From Streptomyces niveiscabiei (GTDB lineage Bacteria; Actinomycetota; Actinomycetes; Streptomycetales; Streptomycetaceae): a stretch of 37,440 bases of DNA. Below the pieces are notes generated by a model. The model was not told where the DNA came from. It made no database searches and saw only the letters and a program-made list of their open reading frames with translations. Made by a program: the position numbers and the translations under genes. Positions 28,661-37,440 of this stretch are shown one piece after another (within the stretch, counting starts at the first letter, position 1; each line of letters opens with the position of its first letter). The stretch lies in contig NZ_LIRL01000042.1 of NCBI RefSeq assembly GCF_001419795.1, positions 1 through 37,440 of the forward strand, given 5' to 3'.

Positions 28661-30013
28661 TCACCGCTCTCCGGACGTACGTGCCGGGGCACGCCGTCGC
28701 ATCGTGTTCCATCTCCGGGGTTCCCGAGGGCCCCCGCCCCGCTTTCTAGCAGAACGGGTCTGCCGCATCGCAAGCGCCGCCCGCGCAGCGGGGTCCTCAC
28801 GCGCGAACGCGATCAGCAGCCCGATGGCGAACATGGTCGGCAGCAGGGCCGAACCCCCGTAGGAGAACAGCGGGAGAGGGACACCGGCGATCGGCAGCAG
28901 GCCGAGCACCGCACCGATGTTGATCACGGCCTGGGCCATGATCCAGGTGGTCACGCCTCCCGCGGCATACCTGACGAAGGGGTCCTCCGTGCGTCCGGCC
29001 ACGCGGATACCCGCATAGCCTAGAGCCGCGAAGAGGGCGAGCACCGACAGCGTCCCCGCGAGGCCCAGTTCCTCACCGGTGACGGCGAAGATGAAGTCGG
29101 TGTGCGCTTCGGGGAGTTGGCCCCATTTCTCCACGCTCGCGCCGAGGCCGGAACCGAAGATGCCGCCCGACGCGAGGGCGTAGATGCCGTGCACCGCCTG
29201 CCAGCAGTCCACCGGTCCCGCCTTGGGGTCCGTCGCGCCGATGCACTGGAGGCGGGCCATGCGGTTGGGGCTCGTCTTGATCAGGATCAGCCCGATCAGG
29301 GTGGCGATCGACAACACCCCCACGAACAGCCGCGTCGGCGCTCCCGCGAGCCACAACAGGCCGAAGAGTACGGCCGTCAGGATGATCGCCGTGCCCATGT
29401 CGCCGCCCAGCATGATGAGTCCGAGCAGCATGAACGCGACCGGGACGAGGGGGACGAGCATGTGCTTCCACTGCGCCAGCAGCTTCTTGTCCTGCTTGCG
29501 CGCGAGCAGGTCGGCGCCCCACAGCACGAGCGCCAGCTTCCCGAACTCGCTCGGCTGGATCTGGAACGAGCCCCCGAGCGAGATCCAGTTCTGGTTCCCG
29601 TTGACGGCCACGCCTATCCCCGGCACCTGCACGAGCGCCATCATGAACACGGCCCCGGCGAGAATGGGATACGCGAGCGCCCGGTGCAGCTTGACCGGCA
29701 TCCGGGACGCCGCCACCAGCAGCAACGCCCCGATGGACGCGGCGAGAAACTGCTTCCGGAAGAAGAACGTGCCGGGCAGGGACTGCTGCAACGCGGTGAT
29801 CTGCGACGCGGAGTACACCATCACGAGGCCCAGGACGGTGATCAGCAGACTCCCGCCGAGGATCAGGTAGTAGGCGGTGAGGGGCCGGTCCCAGGCTTTG
29901 CGGGCGCGGGTGTGGAGACGGACGAAGGGGTTGTCGCGGCGCTTGGGACTGTGTACGACGGGCCGCCGCACGGCCCTCTGCACGGGCGGGCGCCCGGTAC
30001 GGCTACCGGGCAT
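28661..30013 (-). CDS. ftsW: Septal peptidoglycan polymerase FtsW (SEDS family)
   Basis: A glycosyltransferase that polymerises lipid II together with FtsI; about 450 residues with ten membrane spans after a basic cytoplasmic N-terminus of about 45 residues. SEDS landmarks are visible: IQPSEFGKLALV, GGDMGTA with the conserved extracytoplasmic Asp, EELGLAG and FSYGGSALLPTM. The C-terminal tail is Arg-rich. I chose ATG 30011-30013, with GGAG six bases upstream; a GTG one codon earlier has too short a spacing. The 66 nt back to the murD stop show nothing notable. Confidence 0.95.
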   Translation of the reverse strand: MPGSRTGRPPVQRAVRRPVVHSPKRRDNPFVRLHTRARKAWDRPLTAYYLILGGSLLITVLGLVMVYSASQITALQQSLPGTFFFRKQFLAASIGALLLVAASRMPVKLHRALAYPILAGAVFMMALVQVPGIGVAVNGNQNWISLGGSFQIQPSEFGKLALVLWGADLLARKQDKKLLAQWKHMLVPLVPVAFMLLGLIMLGGDMGTAIILTAVLFGLLWLAGAPTRLFVGVLSIATLIGLILIKTSPNRMARLQCIGATDPKAGPVDCWQAVHGIYALASGGIFGSGLGASVEKWGQLPEAHTDFIFAVTGEELGLAGTLSVLALFAALGYAGIRVAGRTEDPFVRYAAGGVTTWIMAQAVINIGAVLGLLPIAGVPLPLFSYGGSALLPTMFAIGLLIAFAREDPAARAALAMRQTRSARKRGGGPREPRRWNTMRRRAPARTSGER

Positions 30014-30079
30014 CACGCACTCCGCTGTCGGTCGACGGTCCCACGCGTCCCTCCCAAGTCGCCCCGGCAGGCGGCCGGG

Positions 30080-31495
30080 TCAGGTGCCGGCGAGTTCGCG
30101 AACCGCTTGCGCGAACGCGTCCCCACGCTGGTTGTAGTTGGTGAACATGTCCATCGAGGCGCAAGCCGGGGCGAGGAGAACGGTGTCGCCCTCGGTCGCG
30201 AGGCGCTGGGCCTCCCGCACCGCCTGGAGCATCGCCCCAGTGTCGGTCCGGTCGAGGTCCACGACCGGTACCTGCGGGGCGTGTCGCGCGAGGGCCTCCC
30301 GGATGAGCGCACGGTCCGCGCCGAACAGGACGACGCCGCGCAGCCGTTCGGCGGAACCGGCCACCAACTCGTCGAAGGCGGCGCCTTTCGCGAGCCCTCC
30401 GGCGATCCACACGACCGACTCGTACGCGGCCAACGACGCCTGCGCGGCGTGCGTGTTGGTCGCCTTGGAGTCGTCGACGTAGGAGACGCCGGCCACGTCG
30501 GCCACATGGGCGATGCGGTGCGCGTCCGGCGTGAACGCGCGCAGCCCGTCGCGGACCGCCTTGGCGGGGACGCCGTACGCGCGCGCGAGGGCGGCTGCGG
30601 CGAGGGCGTTGGCGATGTTGTGCGGGGCGGGCGGGTTGACGTCGGAGACCTCGGCGAGTTCCTGCGCGTTCTGCTGCCGGTTCTCGACGAACGCGCGGTC
30701 GACGAGGATGCCCTCGACGACGCCGAGCTGGGAGGGGCCCGGCGTACCGAGGGTGAAGCCGATCGCGCGGCAGCCCTCCTCGACGTCCGCCTCGCGCACC
30801 AGGTCCTCGGTGGCCTTGTCGGCGGCGTTGTAGACGCAGGCGACCCGGTTGCCCTCGTACACGCGGCCCTTGTCGGCGGCGTACGCCTCCATGGAGCCGT
30901 GCCAGTCGAGGTGGTCGGGGGCGAGGTTGAGGACGGCGGCGGAGTGGGCGCGCAGGGAGGGCGCCCAGTGGAGCTGGTAGCTGGAGAGTTCGACGGCGAG
31001 GACGTCGTAGTCGCCGTTGACCGCGTCCAGCAGGGAGACGCCGATGTTGCCGACGGCGGCCGTACGCAGGCCGGCGGCCGTCAGGATCGACGCCAGCATC
31101 TGCGTCGTCGTCGTCTTGCCGTTGGTGCCGGTGACGCACAGCCAGGGCGGGGCGTCCGGGCCGCGCAGGCGCCAGGCGAGCTCGACGTCGCCCCAGATCT
31201 CGACGCCGGCCGCGCGGGCCGCCGTGAAGAGGGGCTTGTCGGGCTGCCAGCCCGGCGCCGTGACGACGAGGCCGGTGCCCTCGGGCAGGGTGGCGCCGTC
31301 GCCGAGGCGGACGGTGACGCCGAGTTCACGGAGTTCCTCGGCCTGCGCGCGTGCGCGGTCGTCGTCGCCGTCGTTGACGACGGTGACCTCCGCGCCGAGC
31401 CCGCGCAGCACCTTGGCCGCCGGGACGCCGGAGACGCCGAGTCCGGCGACGGTGACGTGCTTGCCCTGCCAGTCGGTCACTTGTCCGCTGCCCAT
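30080..31495 (-). CDS. murD: UDP-MurNAc-L-alanine:D-glutamate ligase MurD
   Basis: Adds D-Glu to UDP-MurNAc-L-Ala using ATP, in the cytoplasm. It has 471 residues: a UDP-binding N-domain (GLGVSG at 18-23), a Mur ligase central domain with P-loop GTNGKTTT at 123-130, NLAPDHLDWHGS for metal/substrate, and a C-terminal domain with DDSKATNT. The chosen ATG (31493-31495) overlaps the mraY end by 19 nt. A GTG at 31478-31480 overlapping the mraY stop as GTGA is the alternative and would shorten the protein by five residues. The frame stays open far upstream through mraY, but that is a shadow. Confidence 0.96.
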   Translation of the reverse strand: MGSGQVTDWQGKHVTVAGLGVSGVPAAKVLRGLGAEVTVVNDGDDDRARAQAEELRELGVTVRLGDGATLPEGTGLVVTAPGWQPDKPLFTAARAAGVEIWGDVELAWRLRGPDAPPWLCVTGTNGKTTTTQMLASILTAAGLRTAAVGNIGVSLLDAVNGDYDVLAVELSSYQLHWAPSLRAHSAAVLNLAPDHLDWHGSMEAYAADKGRVYEGNRVACVYNAADKATEDLVREADVEEGCRAIGFTLGTPGPSQLGVVEGILVDRAFVENRQQNAQELAEVSDVNPPAPHNIANALAAAALARAYGVPAKAVRDGLRAFTPDAHRIAHVADVAGVSYVDDSKATNTHAAQASLAAYESVVWIAGGLAKGAAFDELVAGSAERLRGVVLFGADRALIREALARHAPQVPVVDLDRTDTGAMLQAVREAQRLATEGDTVLLAPACASMDMFTNYNQRGDAFAQAVRELAGT

Positions 31496-32550
31496 CCCGC
31501 GTAGAAGAGGCCGAGTCCGACGATCACGCAGATGCCCTGGATGATCCAGAAGCGGACCACGACCAGGACCTCGGACCAGCCCTTGAGTTCGAAGTGGTGC
31601 TGGAGTGGTGCCATCCGGAAGACGCGCTTGCCGGTGAGGCGGAACGAGCCGACCTGGATGACGACCGACATGGTGATGAGGACGAACAGGCCGCCCATGA
31701 GGGCCACGAGCAGCTCCGTGCGGGAGCAGATCGCGAGACCGGTCAGCACGCCGCCGAGGGCCAGCGAGCCGGTGTCGCCCATGAAGATCTTCGCCGGGGA
31801 GGTGTTCCACCACAGGAAGCCGAGGCAGGCGCCCATGAGCGCCGCCGACACGACCGCGAGGTCCAGCGGATCCCGCACCTCGAAGCAGGCGTTGGGGTTG
31901 GTGAGCGTCTCGCCGTTGGCGCAGGACTCCTGGTACTGCCAGACGCCGATGAACGTGTACGCGCCGAACACCAGCACCGAGGCGCCGGTGGCGAGGCCGT
32001 CCAGACCGTCCGTCAGGTTCACGCCGTTGGACATGGCCAGGATCATGAACAGCGCCCACACGACGAACAGCACCGGTCCGATGGACCAGCCGAAGTCCGT
32101 GATGAACGACAGTTTCGTGGACGCGGGCGTGTTGCCTCTGTTGTCCGCGAACTGGAGCGACAGCACCGCGAATCCGATGCCGACGATGAGCTGTCCGGCC
32201 ATCTTCGCCTTGGCCCGCAGACCCAGCGAACGGCGCTTGACGATCTTGATGTAGTCGTCCAGGAAGCCGACCAGACCCATGCCGATCATCAGACCGAGCA
32301 CCAGCAGGCCCGAGTACGTCGGGGGCTTGCCGGCGATGATCTTCGCGCCGAAGTAGGCGACGACCGTCGCGAGGATGAACGCGATACCGCCCATGGTCGG
32401 CGTACCGCGCTTGCTGGCGTGCTCGCGCGGGCCGTCGTCACGGATGTACTGGCCGTACCCCTTGCGCGCCAGCAGCTTGATCAGCAGCGGGGTGCCGACC
32501 AGCGACAGGAACAGACCAATGACTCCCGCGAACAGGACCTGTTTCATCAT
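31477..32550 (-). CDS. mraY: Phospho-N-acetylmuramoyl-pentapeptide transferase MraY
   Basis: Transfers phospho-MurNAc-pentapeptide to undecaprenyl phosphate to form lipid I. It is a 357-residue polytopic membrane enzyme of about ten spans. Conserved cytoplasmic motifs are present: FLDDYIK (the Asp pair), NGVNLTDGLDGLA, MGDTGSLALGG and HHFELKGW. The start ATG overlaps the murF stop as ATGA; a second ATG follows at once. MraY is the target of several nucleoside antibiotics that streptomycetes themselves make. Confidence 0.97.
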   Translation of the reverse strand: MMKQVLFAGVIGLFLSLVGTPLLIKLLARKGYGQYIRDDGPREHASKRGTPTMGGIAFILATVVAYFGAKIIAGKPPTYSGLLVLGLMIGMGLVGFLDDYIKIVKRRSLGLRAKAKMAGQLIVGIGFAVLSLQFADNRGNTPASTKLSFITDFGWSIGPVLFVVWALFMILAMSNGVNLTDGLDGLATGASVLVFGAYTFIGVWQYQESCANGETLTNPNACFEVRDPLDLAVVSAALMGACLGFLWWNTSPAKIFMGDTGSLALGGVLTGLAICSRTELLVALMGGLFVLITMSVVIQVGSFRLTGKRVFRMAPLQHHFELKGWSEVLVVVRFWIIQGICVIVGLGLFYAGWAADK

Positions 32551-33947
32551 CGGGCGGAAACCTCGCCCTCAGCGGCGAGCAGCGCCTCGGCGACACTCTC
32601 CAGACCGACCGATCGGGACGCCTTCACGAGTACGACGTCCCCCGGGCGCAACTCGCTGCGCAACAGGTCGACAGCCGCCTGTGCGTCGGACACGTGCACC
32701 GACTCCTCACCCCACGAACCCTCGTTGTATGCGCCCAGTTGCAGCCAGGCGGCCTCCCGGCCGCCGACCGCGACGAGCTTGCCGACATTGAGCCGGACGG
32801 CGAGCCGCCCGACCGCGTCGTGCTCGGCGAGCGCCTCGTCCCCGAGCTCGGCCATCTTGCCGAGCACCGCCCAGGTCCGCCGCCCCTTGCCCATGGCCAC
32901 GAGCGCGCGCAGCGCCGCTCGCATGGACTCGGGGTTCGCGTTGTAGGCGTCGTTGACGATCGTCACGCCGTCCGGGCGCTCGGTGACCTCCATCCGCCAG
33001 CGGGAGAGGGTGCCCGCCCCGGAGAGCGCCTCAGCGATCTCCTGTGCGGACATGCCCAGCTCATGGGCGACGGCGGCGGCGGCGAGCGCGTTCGACACGT
33101 GGTGCTCACCGTACAGGCGCATGGTCACGTCACTCGCACCGGAGGGTGTGAGAAGCCTGAAGGAGGGCTGTCCGCTGTCCGTGAGTCGCACGTTCTCGGC
33201 GCGTACGTCCGCTTCGTCGCTCTCGCCGAAAAGGACCACCTTCGCCGTCGTACGGGAGGCCATGGCCCGGACCAGGGGGTCGTCCGCGTTGAGGATCGCG
33301 GCACCGTCCGCCGGCAGCGACTCGACCAGCTCGCCCTTGGCCTGCGCGATCTGCTCACGGCCGCCGAACTCGCCGATGTGGGCGGTGCCGACGTTGAGGA
33401 CGAGGCCGATCTTCGGGGGCGTCAGCTGTGTGAGATAGGCGATGTCGCCGATGTAGCGCGCGCCCATCTCCAGGACGAGGTACTTCGTCTCGTCGGTGGC
33501 GCGCAGCGCGGTCAGCGGCAGGCCGATCTCGTTGTTGAGGTTGCCTTCGGGCCAGACGGTCGGCGCGTGGCTGTTCAGCACCTGGGCGATGAGGTCCTTG
33601 GTGCTGGTCTTGCCGGCCGATCCGGTGAGCGCGACGGGGGTCGCGCCGAGGCGCCGTACGACATGGCGCGCGAGGGCGCCCAGCGCCTTGGTGACGTCGT
33701 CCACGACGATCGCGGGCGCGTCCACCGGGCGGGACGCCAGGACGGCGACCGCGCCCGCGTCGACGACCTGGCGCGCGTAGGCGTGGCCGTCGGCGCGTTC
33801 GCCGACGAACGCGACGAAGAGGCTGCCGGGTCCGGCCTCGCGGGAGTCGCGGACGACGGGCCCGGTGACGCGCGCGGACGGATCCGGTATGGCGTGAATC
33901 TGCCCGCCGACGACTTCAGCGATCTCGGCGAGGGAGAGGGCGATCAC
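32547..33947 (-). CDS. murF: UDP-MurNAc-tripeptide:D-Ala-D-Ala ligase MurF
   Basis: Adds the D-Ala-D-Ala dipeptide to complete the UDP-MurNAc-pentapeptide. It has 466 residues. An N-terminal domain of about 90 residues with VRDSREAGPGSLFVAF is followed by a Mur ligase domain with P-loop TGSAGKTSTKD (about 108-118) and then NDAYNANPESM (about 331-341). The start GTG comes four bases after the murE stop, with AGGGATG upstream lying inside murE, so translation is coupled. Confidence 0.97.
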   Translation of the reverse strand: MIALSLAEIAEVVGGQIHAIPDPSARVTGPVVRDSREAGPGSLFVAFVGERADGHAYARQVVDAGAVAVLASRPVDAPAIVVDDVTKALGALARHVVRRLGATPVALTGSAGKTSTKDLIAQVLNSHAPTVWPEGNLNNEIGLPLTALRATDETKYLVLEMGARYIGDIAYLTQLTPPKIGLVLNVGTAHIGEFGGREQIAQAKGELVESLPADGAAILNADDPLVRAMASRTTAKVVLFGESDEADVRAENVRLTDSGQPSFRLLTPSGASDVTMRLYGEHHVSNALAAAAVAHELGMSAQEIAEALSGAGTLSRWRMEVTERPDGVTIVNDAYNANPESMRAALRALVAMGKGRRTWAVLGKMAELGDEALAEHDAVGRLAVRLNVGKLVAVGGREAAWLQLGAYNEGSWGEESVHVSDAQAAVDLLRSELRPGDVVLVKASRSVGLESVAEALLAAEGEVSAR

Positions 33948-33951
33948 AAGT

Positions 33952-35592
33952 TCATCCCTGGGTCTTCTGGATAGCTTCGCGAAGCACCTGGCGGTCGTCG
34001 AAGGGACGGATCACGCCGGCGATGTCCTGGCCCTGCTCGTGGCCCTTCCCCGCGACCAGCACGGTGTCCCCCGCGTGCGCGCGGGCCACGGCCGCCTCGA
34101 TCGCGGCGGCCCGGTCCTCGAACAGGAGCACCTCGCCGCGCTCGTGCGCGGGCACGGAGGCGGCGCCGTCGAGCATCGCGGTGAGGATCGCGAGGGGGTC
34201 CTCGGAGCGGGGGTTGTCGGAGGTCAGTACGGCCGTGTCGGCGAGCCGGGCCGCTGCGGCGCCCATCGGCGCGCGCTTGGTGACGTCCCGGTCGCCGCCG
34301 CAGCCGAGCACGATGTGCAGCCGCCCCTTGGTGACCTTGCGCAGCGCCTTGAGCACCGACTCGACGGCGTCCGTCTTGTGCGCGTAGTCGACGACCGCGA
34401 GGTACGGCTGTCCCGCGTCCACCCGCTCCAGGCGCCCCGGCACGCCGGGTACGGCGGCGACGCCCTCGACGGCGGTGTGCGGGTCGACGCCGGCCTCGAC
34501 GAGGGCGACGATCGCGGCGAGGCTGTTGGCCACGTTGAACGGGCCGGCGATCGGCGACTTGGCGGCGATCCGCGACCCGTCGGGGGCGACGACCGTGAAG
34601 TCCGAGTCCATCGCGCCGATGTGGACGTCCACCGCGCGCCAGTCGGCGTCCGGGTCGCCCTCGGCGGAGAACGTGACGACCGGGACCTCGGCCTCGGCGG
34701 CGAGCCTGCGGCCGTACGCGTCGTCGTAGTTGACGACCCCTCGCCTGCTGCGCTCCCTGGTGAACAGGGTGGCCTTGGCCCGGAAGTAGTCCTCCATGTC
34801 GGAGTGGAACTCCATGTGTTCCGGGCTGAGGTTGTTGAAGACGGCGACGTCGAAGACCACGCCGTCGACCCGGCCGAGCGACAGAGCGTGGCTGGAGACC
34901 TCCATGGCGAGCGACTCGACGCCGCGCTCGCGCATGACGGCGAACAGGGCCTGGAGGTCGGTGGCCTCGGGGGTGGTGCGCTCCGACTTGATCTGCTCGT
35001 CGCCGATGCGGGTCTCCACCGTGCCGATGAGGCCGGCGGGGGCCTTCAGACCGCCCTCGACCAGGTAGGCGGTGGTGGTCTTGCCGGAGGTGCCGGTGAT
35101 GCCGATCTTCAGCAGGGCCTCGGCCGGACGGCCGTAGACGTCGGCGGCCAGTTCGCCCATCCGCGCGCGCGGGTCGTCGACGACCAGGACCGGCAGGCCG
35201 GTCGCGGCGGCGCGGTCGGCGCCCGCCGGGTCGGTGAGGACGGCGGCGGCGCCCTGGGCTGCGGCCTGGGCGACGAAGTCGGCGCCGTGCGTGCGCTCGC
35301 CCGCGCGGGCGACGTACAGGTCGCCGGGGCGGACGGCGCGCGAGTCGTGGGTGATGCCCGTGACCTCGGCAGCGTCCTGGGCACCGGTGTTCGCGTATGG
35401 CCGCCGCGCGCCCAGCCGGTCGGCGAGGTCCGCGAGGGGTGTCGCGGTGACCTGCTGCGGCCGGGGTGTCTGGTGGTTTCGGGACTGATCAGCGTGTGGC
35501 ACGGCGGTGAGCGTACCGGGCCGACCCGCTCCGGAGCGAAGCGAGGACGGGGGCGGGGTGTGGTTCCCCGGGTCGGGAGTGATCATGGTCAC
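33952..35592 (-). CDS. murE: UDP-MurNAc-tripeptide synthetase MurE (diaminopimelate-adding)
   Basis: Adds the third stem-peptide residue. It has 546 residues, longer than most MurE because of a Pro/Ser-rich N-terminal extension of about 48 residues. The P-loop GTSGKTTT is at 167-174. DNPR at 459-462 followed by SEDP is the motif that selects diaminopimelate rather than lysine; Streptomyces walls contain the LL form. The start GTG (35590-35592) has AGGA nine bases upstream; ATG 35584-35586 two codons in is possible. Confidence 0.96.
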   Translation of the reverse strand: MTMITPDPGNHTPPPSSLRSGAGRPGTLTAVPHADQSRNHQTPRPQQVTATPLADLADRLGARRPYANTGAQDAAEVTGITHDSRAVRPGDLYVARAGERTHGADFVAQAAAQGAAAVLTDPAGADRAAATGLPVLVVDDPRARMGELAADVYGRPAEALLKIGITGTSGKTTTAYLVEGGLKAPAGLIGTVETRIGDEQIKSERTTPEATDLQALFAVMRERGVESLAMEVSSHALSLGRVDGVVFDVAVFNNLSPEHMEFHSDMEDYFRAKATLFTRERSRRGVVNYDDAYGRRLAAEAEVPVVTFSAEGDPDADWRAVDVHIGAMDSDFTVVAPDGSRIAAKSPIAGPFNVANSLAAIVALVEAGVDPHTAVEGVAAVPGVPGRLERVDAGQPYLAVVDYAHKTDAVESVLKALRKVTKGRLHIVLGCGGDRDVTKRAPMGAAAARLADTAVLTSDNPRSEDPLAILTAMLDGAASVPAHERGEVLLFEDRAAAIEAAVARAHAGDTVLVAGKGHEQGQDIAGVIRPFDDRQVLREAIQKTQG

Positions 35593-35638
35593 GGGCTGGT
35601 TCCTGGCTGTTCGGCGCTGAACGGGAGGGACGGGGTTT

Positions 35639-35674
35639 TCACGGGCTGCTCGGCGTTCACCGGCTTCTCGGCGG
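35639..35674. repeat. Two tandem 18-bp units in the ftsI-murE spacer
   Basis: Units 35639-35656 and 35657-35674 differ at four of 18 positions (pattern TCACSGGCTKCTCGGCGK). They end exactly at the ftsI stop codon. A more degenerate third copy lies at about 35589-35618. The 82-bp spacer 35593-35674 has no hairpin or promoter that I can support. Confidence 0.6.
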
Positions 35675-37440
35675 TCACGGGGTGAAGGTCACCGGCAGGC
35701 TGGCGGGCTTCGCGCCCGTCGGCGGGACCTGGAGGGTCTTGAGGGCGAACTCCATGACCTGCTTGAAGATCGGGCCGCAGATCTGGCCGCCGAAGTAGCT
35801 GCCTTTCGTCGCGTTCTGGATGGCGCAGTAGACGGTGACGCGCGGGTTGTCGGCGGGCGCGAAGCCCGCGAAGGAGGACGTGTACCCCTTGTACGTGCCG
35901 GTGACGGGATCGACTCGGTTGGCGGTGCCGGTCTTCCCGGCGACGCGGTAGCCGGGGATGCGGGCCTTGGTGCCGGTGCCCTCCCGGTCGTCGACCACGG
36001 ACTCCAGCATCTGGCTCAGCGTCTTCGCGGTCTTCTCGCTGACGACCCGTGAGGTCTGCGGCGCGGGCGCGGGCGTGAACCGCCCGTCGGGGCCCTCGGT
36101 GCCGCGCACGAGCGTCGGTTCGACGCGTACGCCGCCGTTGGCGATCGTCGAGTACACGGAGGCCGCCTGGAGGGCGCTGACGGACATGCCCTGGCCGAAG
36201 GGGATCGTGTACTGCTGCGAGGTCGACCAGTCGGCGGCCGGCGCGAGGATGCCGCGCGTCTCGCCGGGGAAACCGAGCCCGGTGGGCTGTCCCACGCCGA
36301 ACTTGCGCAGGTAGGAGTAGAGGACCTGGTTCGCCTCGGGCTGCGTCCTGCCCAGCTGTCCGGTGGCGAGGATGGTGCCGATGTTGGACGACTTGGCGAG
36401 GACGCCGTTGAGGGTGAGGTACCAGGTCGGGTGGTCGATGTCGTCCTGGAAGAGCCGGTCGCCGCGGTGCAGCCGGTTCGGGACGGTGACCTTGGTCAGC
36501 GGCGTCGCCGCGTTCTCCTCCAGAACCGCCGCCATCGAGACGACCTTCGCGGTCGAGCCGGGCTCGTAGGCGTCCTGCACGGCCGCGTTGCCCATGTTCG
36601 CCGAGGTCGCCGAGGACAGGTCGTTGGGGTCGAAGCCCGGGGAGTTGGCCATGGCGAGGATCTCGCCGGTGCGGGTGTCCTGGACGATGACGTAGCCGCG
36701 GTCCGCCTTCGACTTCTGGACCTGCTCCGTGATCGCGTTCTGCGCGGCCCACTGGATGTCCCGGTCGATGGTCAGCTCGACGGCGGAACCGGGTACGGCG
36801 GGCGTCTCCGTCGACCCGGCCGTCGGCACCTGCCGCCCGCCGGACTGGGCATAGCGGATCTTGCCGTCCTTGCCCGCGAGGAGCTTGTTGAGCTGCTGTT
36901 CGACGCCGCCCCCGCCGACGCCCTCCGCGTTGACCCAGCCCAGTATCCCGGCGGCGAGGTCGCCGTTGGGGTACACGCGCTTGCTGCTGGGGACGGAGAA
37001 GACGCCGCCCAGGACGTTCACGGCCGTCTTGTCGGTGCTGGCCTTGCCCGCGAGGGTGGCCCGCAGGTCGCGGATCTGCTTCCAGACCTGCGGGGTCTGC
37101 CGGGACGCCAGCTTCGCGTACCGGGACGCCGAGTTCTTCGGCCTCAGCTTCTTGACCAGGTCGGCCTGGTCCTGGCCGAGGATCGGCGCGAGGAGGGCGG
37201 CGGCCTGCTCGGGGCCGTCGTCGATCTTCAGCTGCTTCGCCGAGAACATCGTCGGGTCGGCGGTGATGTCGTACGCGTCCTCGCTGGTCGCCAGGGCTAC
37301 GCCGCTGCGGTCGGTGATCTCGCCGCGCTCCGCCGCGAGGATCTGTCCGACGTACCGGTTCTGCTCGGCCTTCGCGGTGTACGTGCTCGCGTCGACCGCC
37401 TGGACCTGGAGGAGGCGGACGACGCGAGCACGTACACCGC
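35675..37440 (-). CDS. ftsI: Penicillin-binding protein 3 / FtsI, class B transpeptidase (5' end cut by window edge)
   Basis: Septal transpeptidase partner of FtsW. About 588 codons are visible. The reading frame stays open to the right edge, with residues VVRLLQVQAVDASTYTAKA marking the end of the N-terminal membrane anchor. Next come the PBP dimerisation domain (RGEITDRSG) and the transpeptidase domain with active-site Ser in YEPGSTAK (codon 36554-36556), SSNIGT (SxN motif) and AGKTGTANR (KTG motif). There are no PASTA repeats before the stop. An internal ATG at 37249 is not the start. The missing N-terminus and ftsL should lie to the right. Confidence 0.97.
   Translation of the reverse strand, partial: GVRARVVRLLQVQAVDASTYTAKAEQNRYVGQILAAERGEITDRSGVALATSEDAYDITADPTMFSAKQLKIDDGPEQAAALLAPILGQDQADLVKKLRPKNSASRYAKLASRQTPQVWKQIRDLRATLAGKASTDKTAVNVLGGVFSVPSSKRVYPNGDLAAGILGWVNAEGVGGGGVEQQLNKLLAGKDGKIRYAQSGGRQVPTAGSTETPAVPGSAVELTIDRDIQWAAQNAITEQVQKSKADRGYVIVQDTRTGEILAMANSPGFDPNDLSSATSANMGNAAVQDAYEPGSTAKVVSMAAVLEENAATPLTKVTVPNRLHRGDRLFQDDIDHPTWYLTLNGVLAKSSNIGTILATGQLGRTQPEANQVLYSYLRKFGVGQPTGLGFPGETRGILAPAADWSTSQQYTIPFGQGMSVSALQAASVYSTIANGGVRVEPTLVRGTEGPDGRFTPAPAPQTSRVVSEKTAKTLSQMLESVVDDREGTGTKARIPGYRVAGKTGTANRVDPVTGTYKGYTSSFAGFAPADNPRVTVYCAIQNATKGSYFGGQICGPIFKQVMEFALKTLQVPPTGAKPASLPVTFTP

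Noticed and set aside
31496..32059. Extension of the murD frame far upstream through mraY
   Set aside because: The extra residues are the shifted-frame shadow of mraY; MurD homology starts at the ATG 31495.

Overview
The window reads as a core chromosomal segment of a Streptomyces (or very close actinomycete). The DNA is very GC-rich with strongly GC-biased third codon positions, many genes start with GTG, and DivIVA is the long repeat-rich actinobacterial form. The right half is the division and cell wall (dcw) cluster in actinobacterial order. Nothing looks like a prophage, transposon, CRISPR array, tRNA or rRNA, and base composition is even throughout, so this is ordinary vertical core genome rather than an island.

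Left part (1-17.6 kb, mixed strands): an ABC-2 exporter pair (permease cut by the left edge) and a NYN-domain putative ribonuclease on the minus strand; a small unannotated-looking 54-codon gene on the plus strand, backed by a strong bidirectional terminator; dnaE (replicative polymerase, minus). A plus-strand run follows: a DUF2252 kinase-fold protein, a small membrane protein, a membrane-anchored DsbA-like thioredoxin and a Tat-exported PhoD-type phosphatase. After these come a dienelactone-hydrolase-family protein (minus), a MscS-type channel (plus), a CPA1 Na+/H+ antiporter (minus), and rluD, lspA and a TraR/DksA-type zinc-finger gene (minus).

Middle (17.6-21.3 kb): ileS on the plus strand has a T-box riboswitch leader. 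The specifier codon is ATC, the T-box sequence is perfect, and two mutually exclusive helices fold around the Shine-Dalgarno, so control is predicted at translation initiation. The encoded IleRS carries a GxHH signature in place of HxGH. ileS ends in a perfect hairpin that faces the terminator of the convergent divIVA operon.

Right part (21.3-37.4 kb, all minus): transcribed from right to left, ftsI (cut by the right edge), murE, murF, mraY, murD, ftsW, murG, ftsQ, then a 279-bp regulatory gap, ftsZ, pgeF (ylmD), yggS (ylmE), sepF, yggT (ylmG) and divIVA. murE to murG make and flip lipid II, FtsW/FtsI polymerise it at the septum, FtsQ and SepF organise the divisome around FtsZ, and DivIVA directs polar growth. 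Several genes overlap or nearly touch, which suggests translational coupling. The gap before ftsZ holds a strong promoter whose -10 is overlapped by a WhiA-type GACAC site, plus an unexplained 8-9-8 palindrome in the leader.

I found no clearly novel multi-gene system. The best leads are regulatory (T-box switch, ftsZ leader palindrome, start-codon inverted repeat at 8750, a Streptomyces-type intergenic repeat at 17121) and enzymological (altered IleRS signature).
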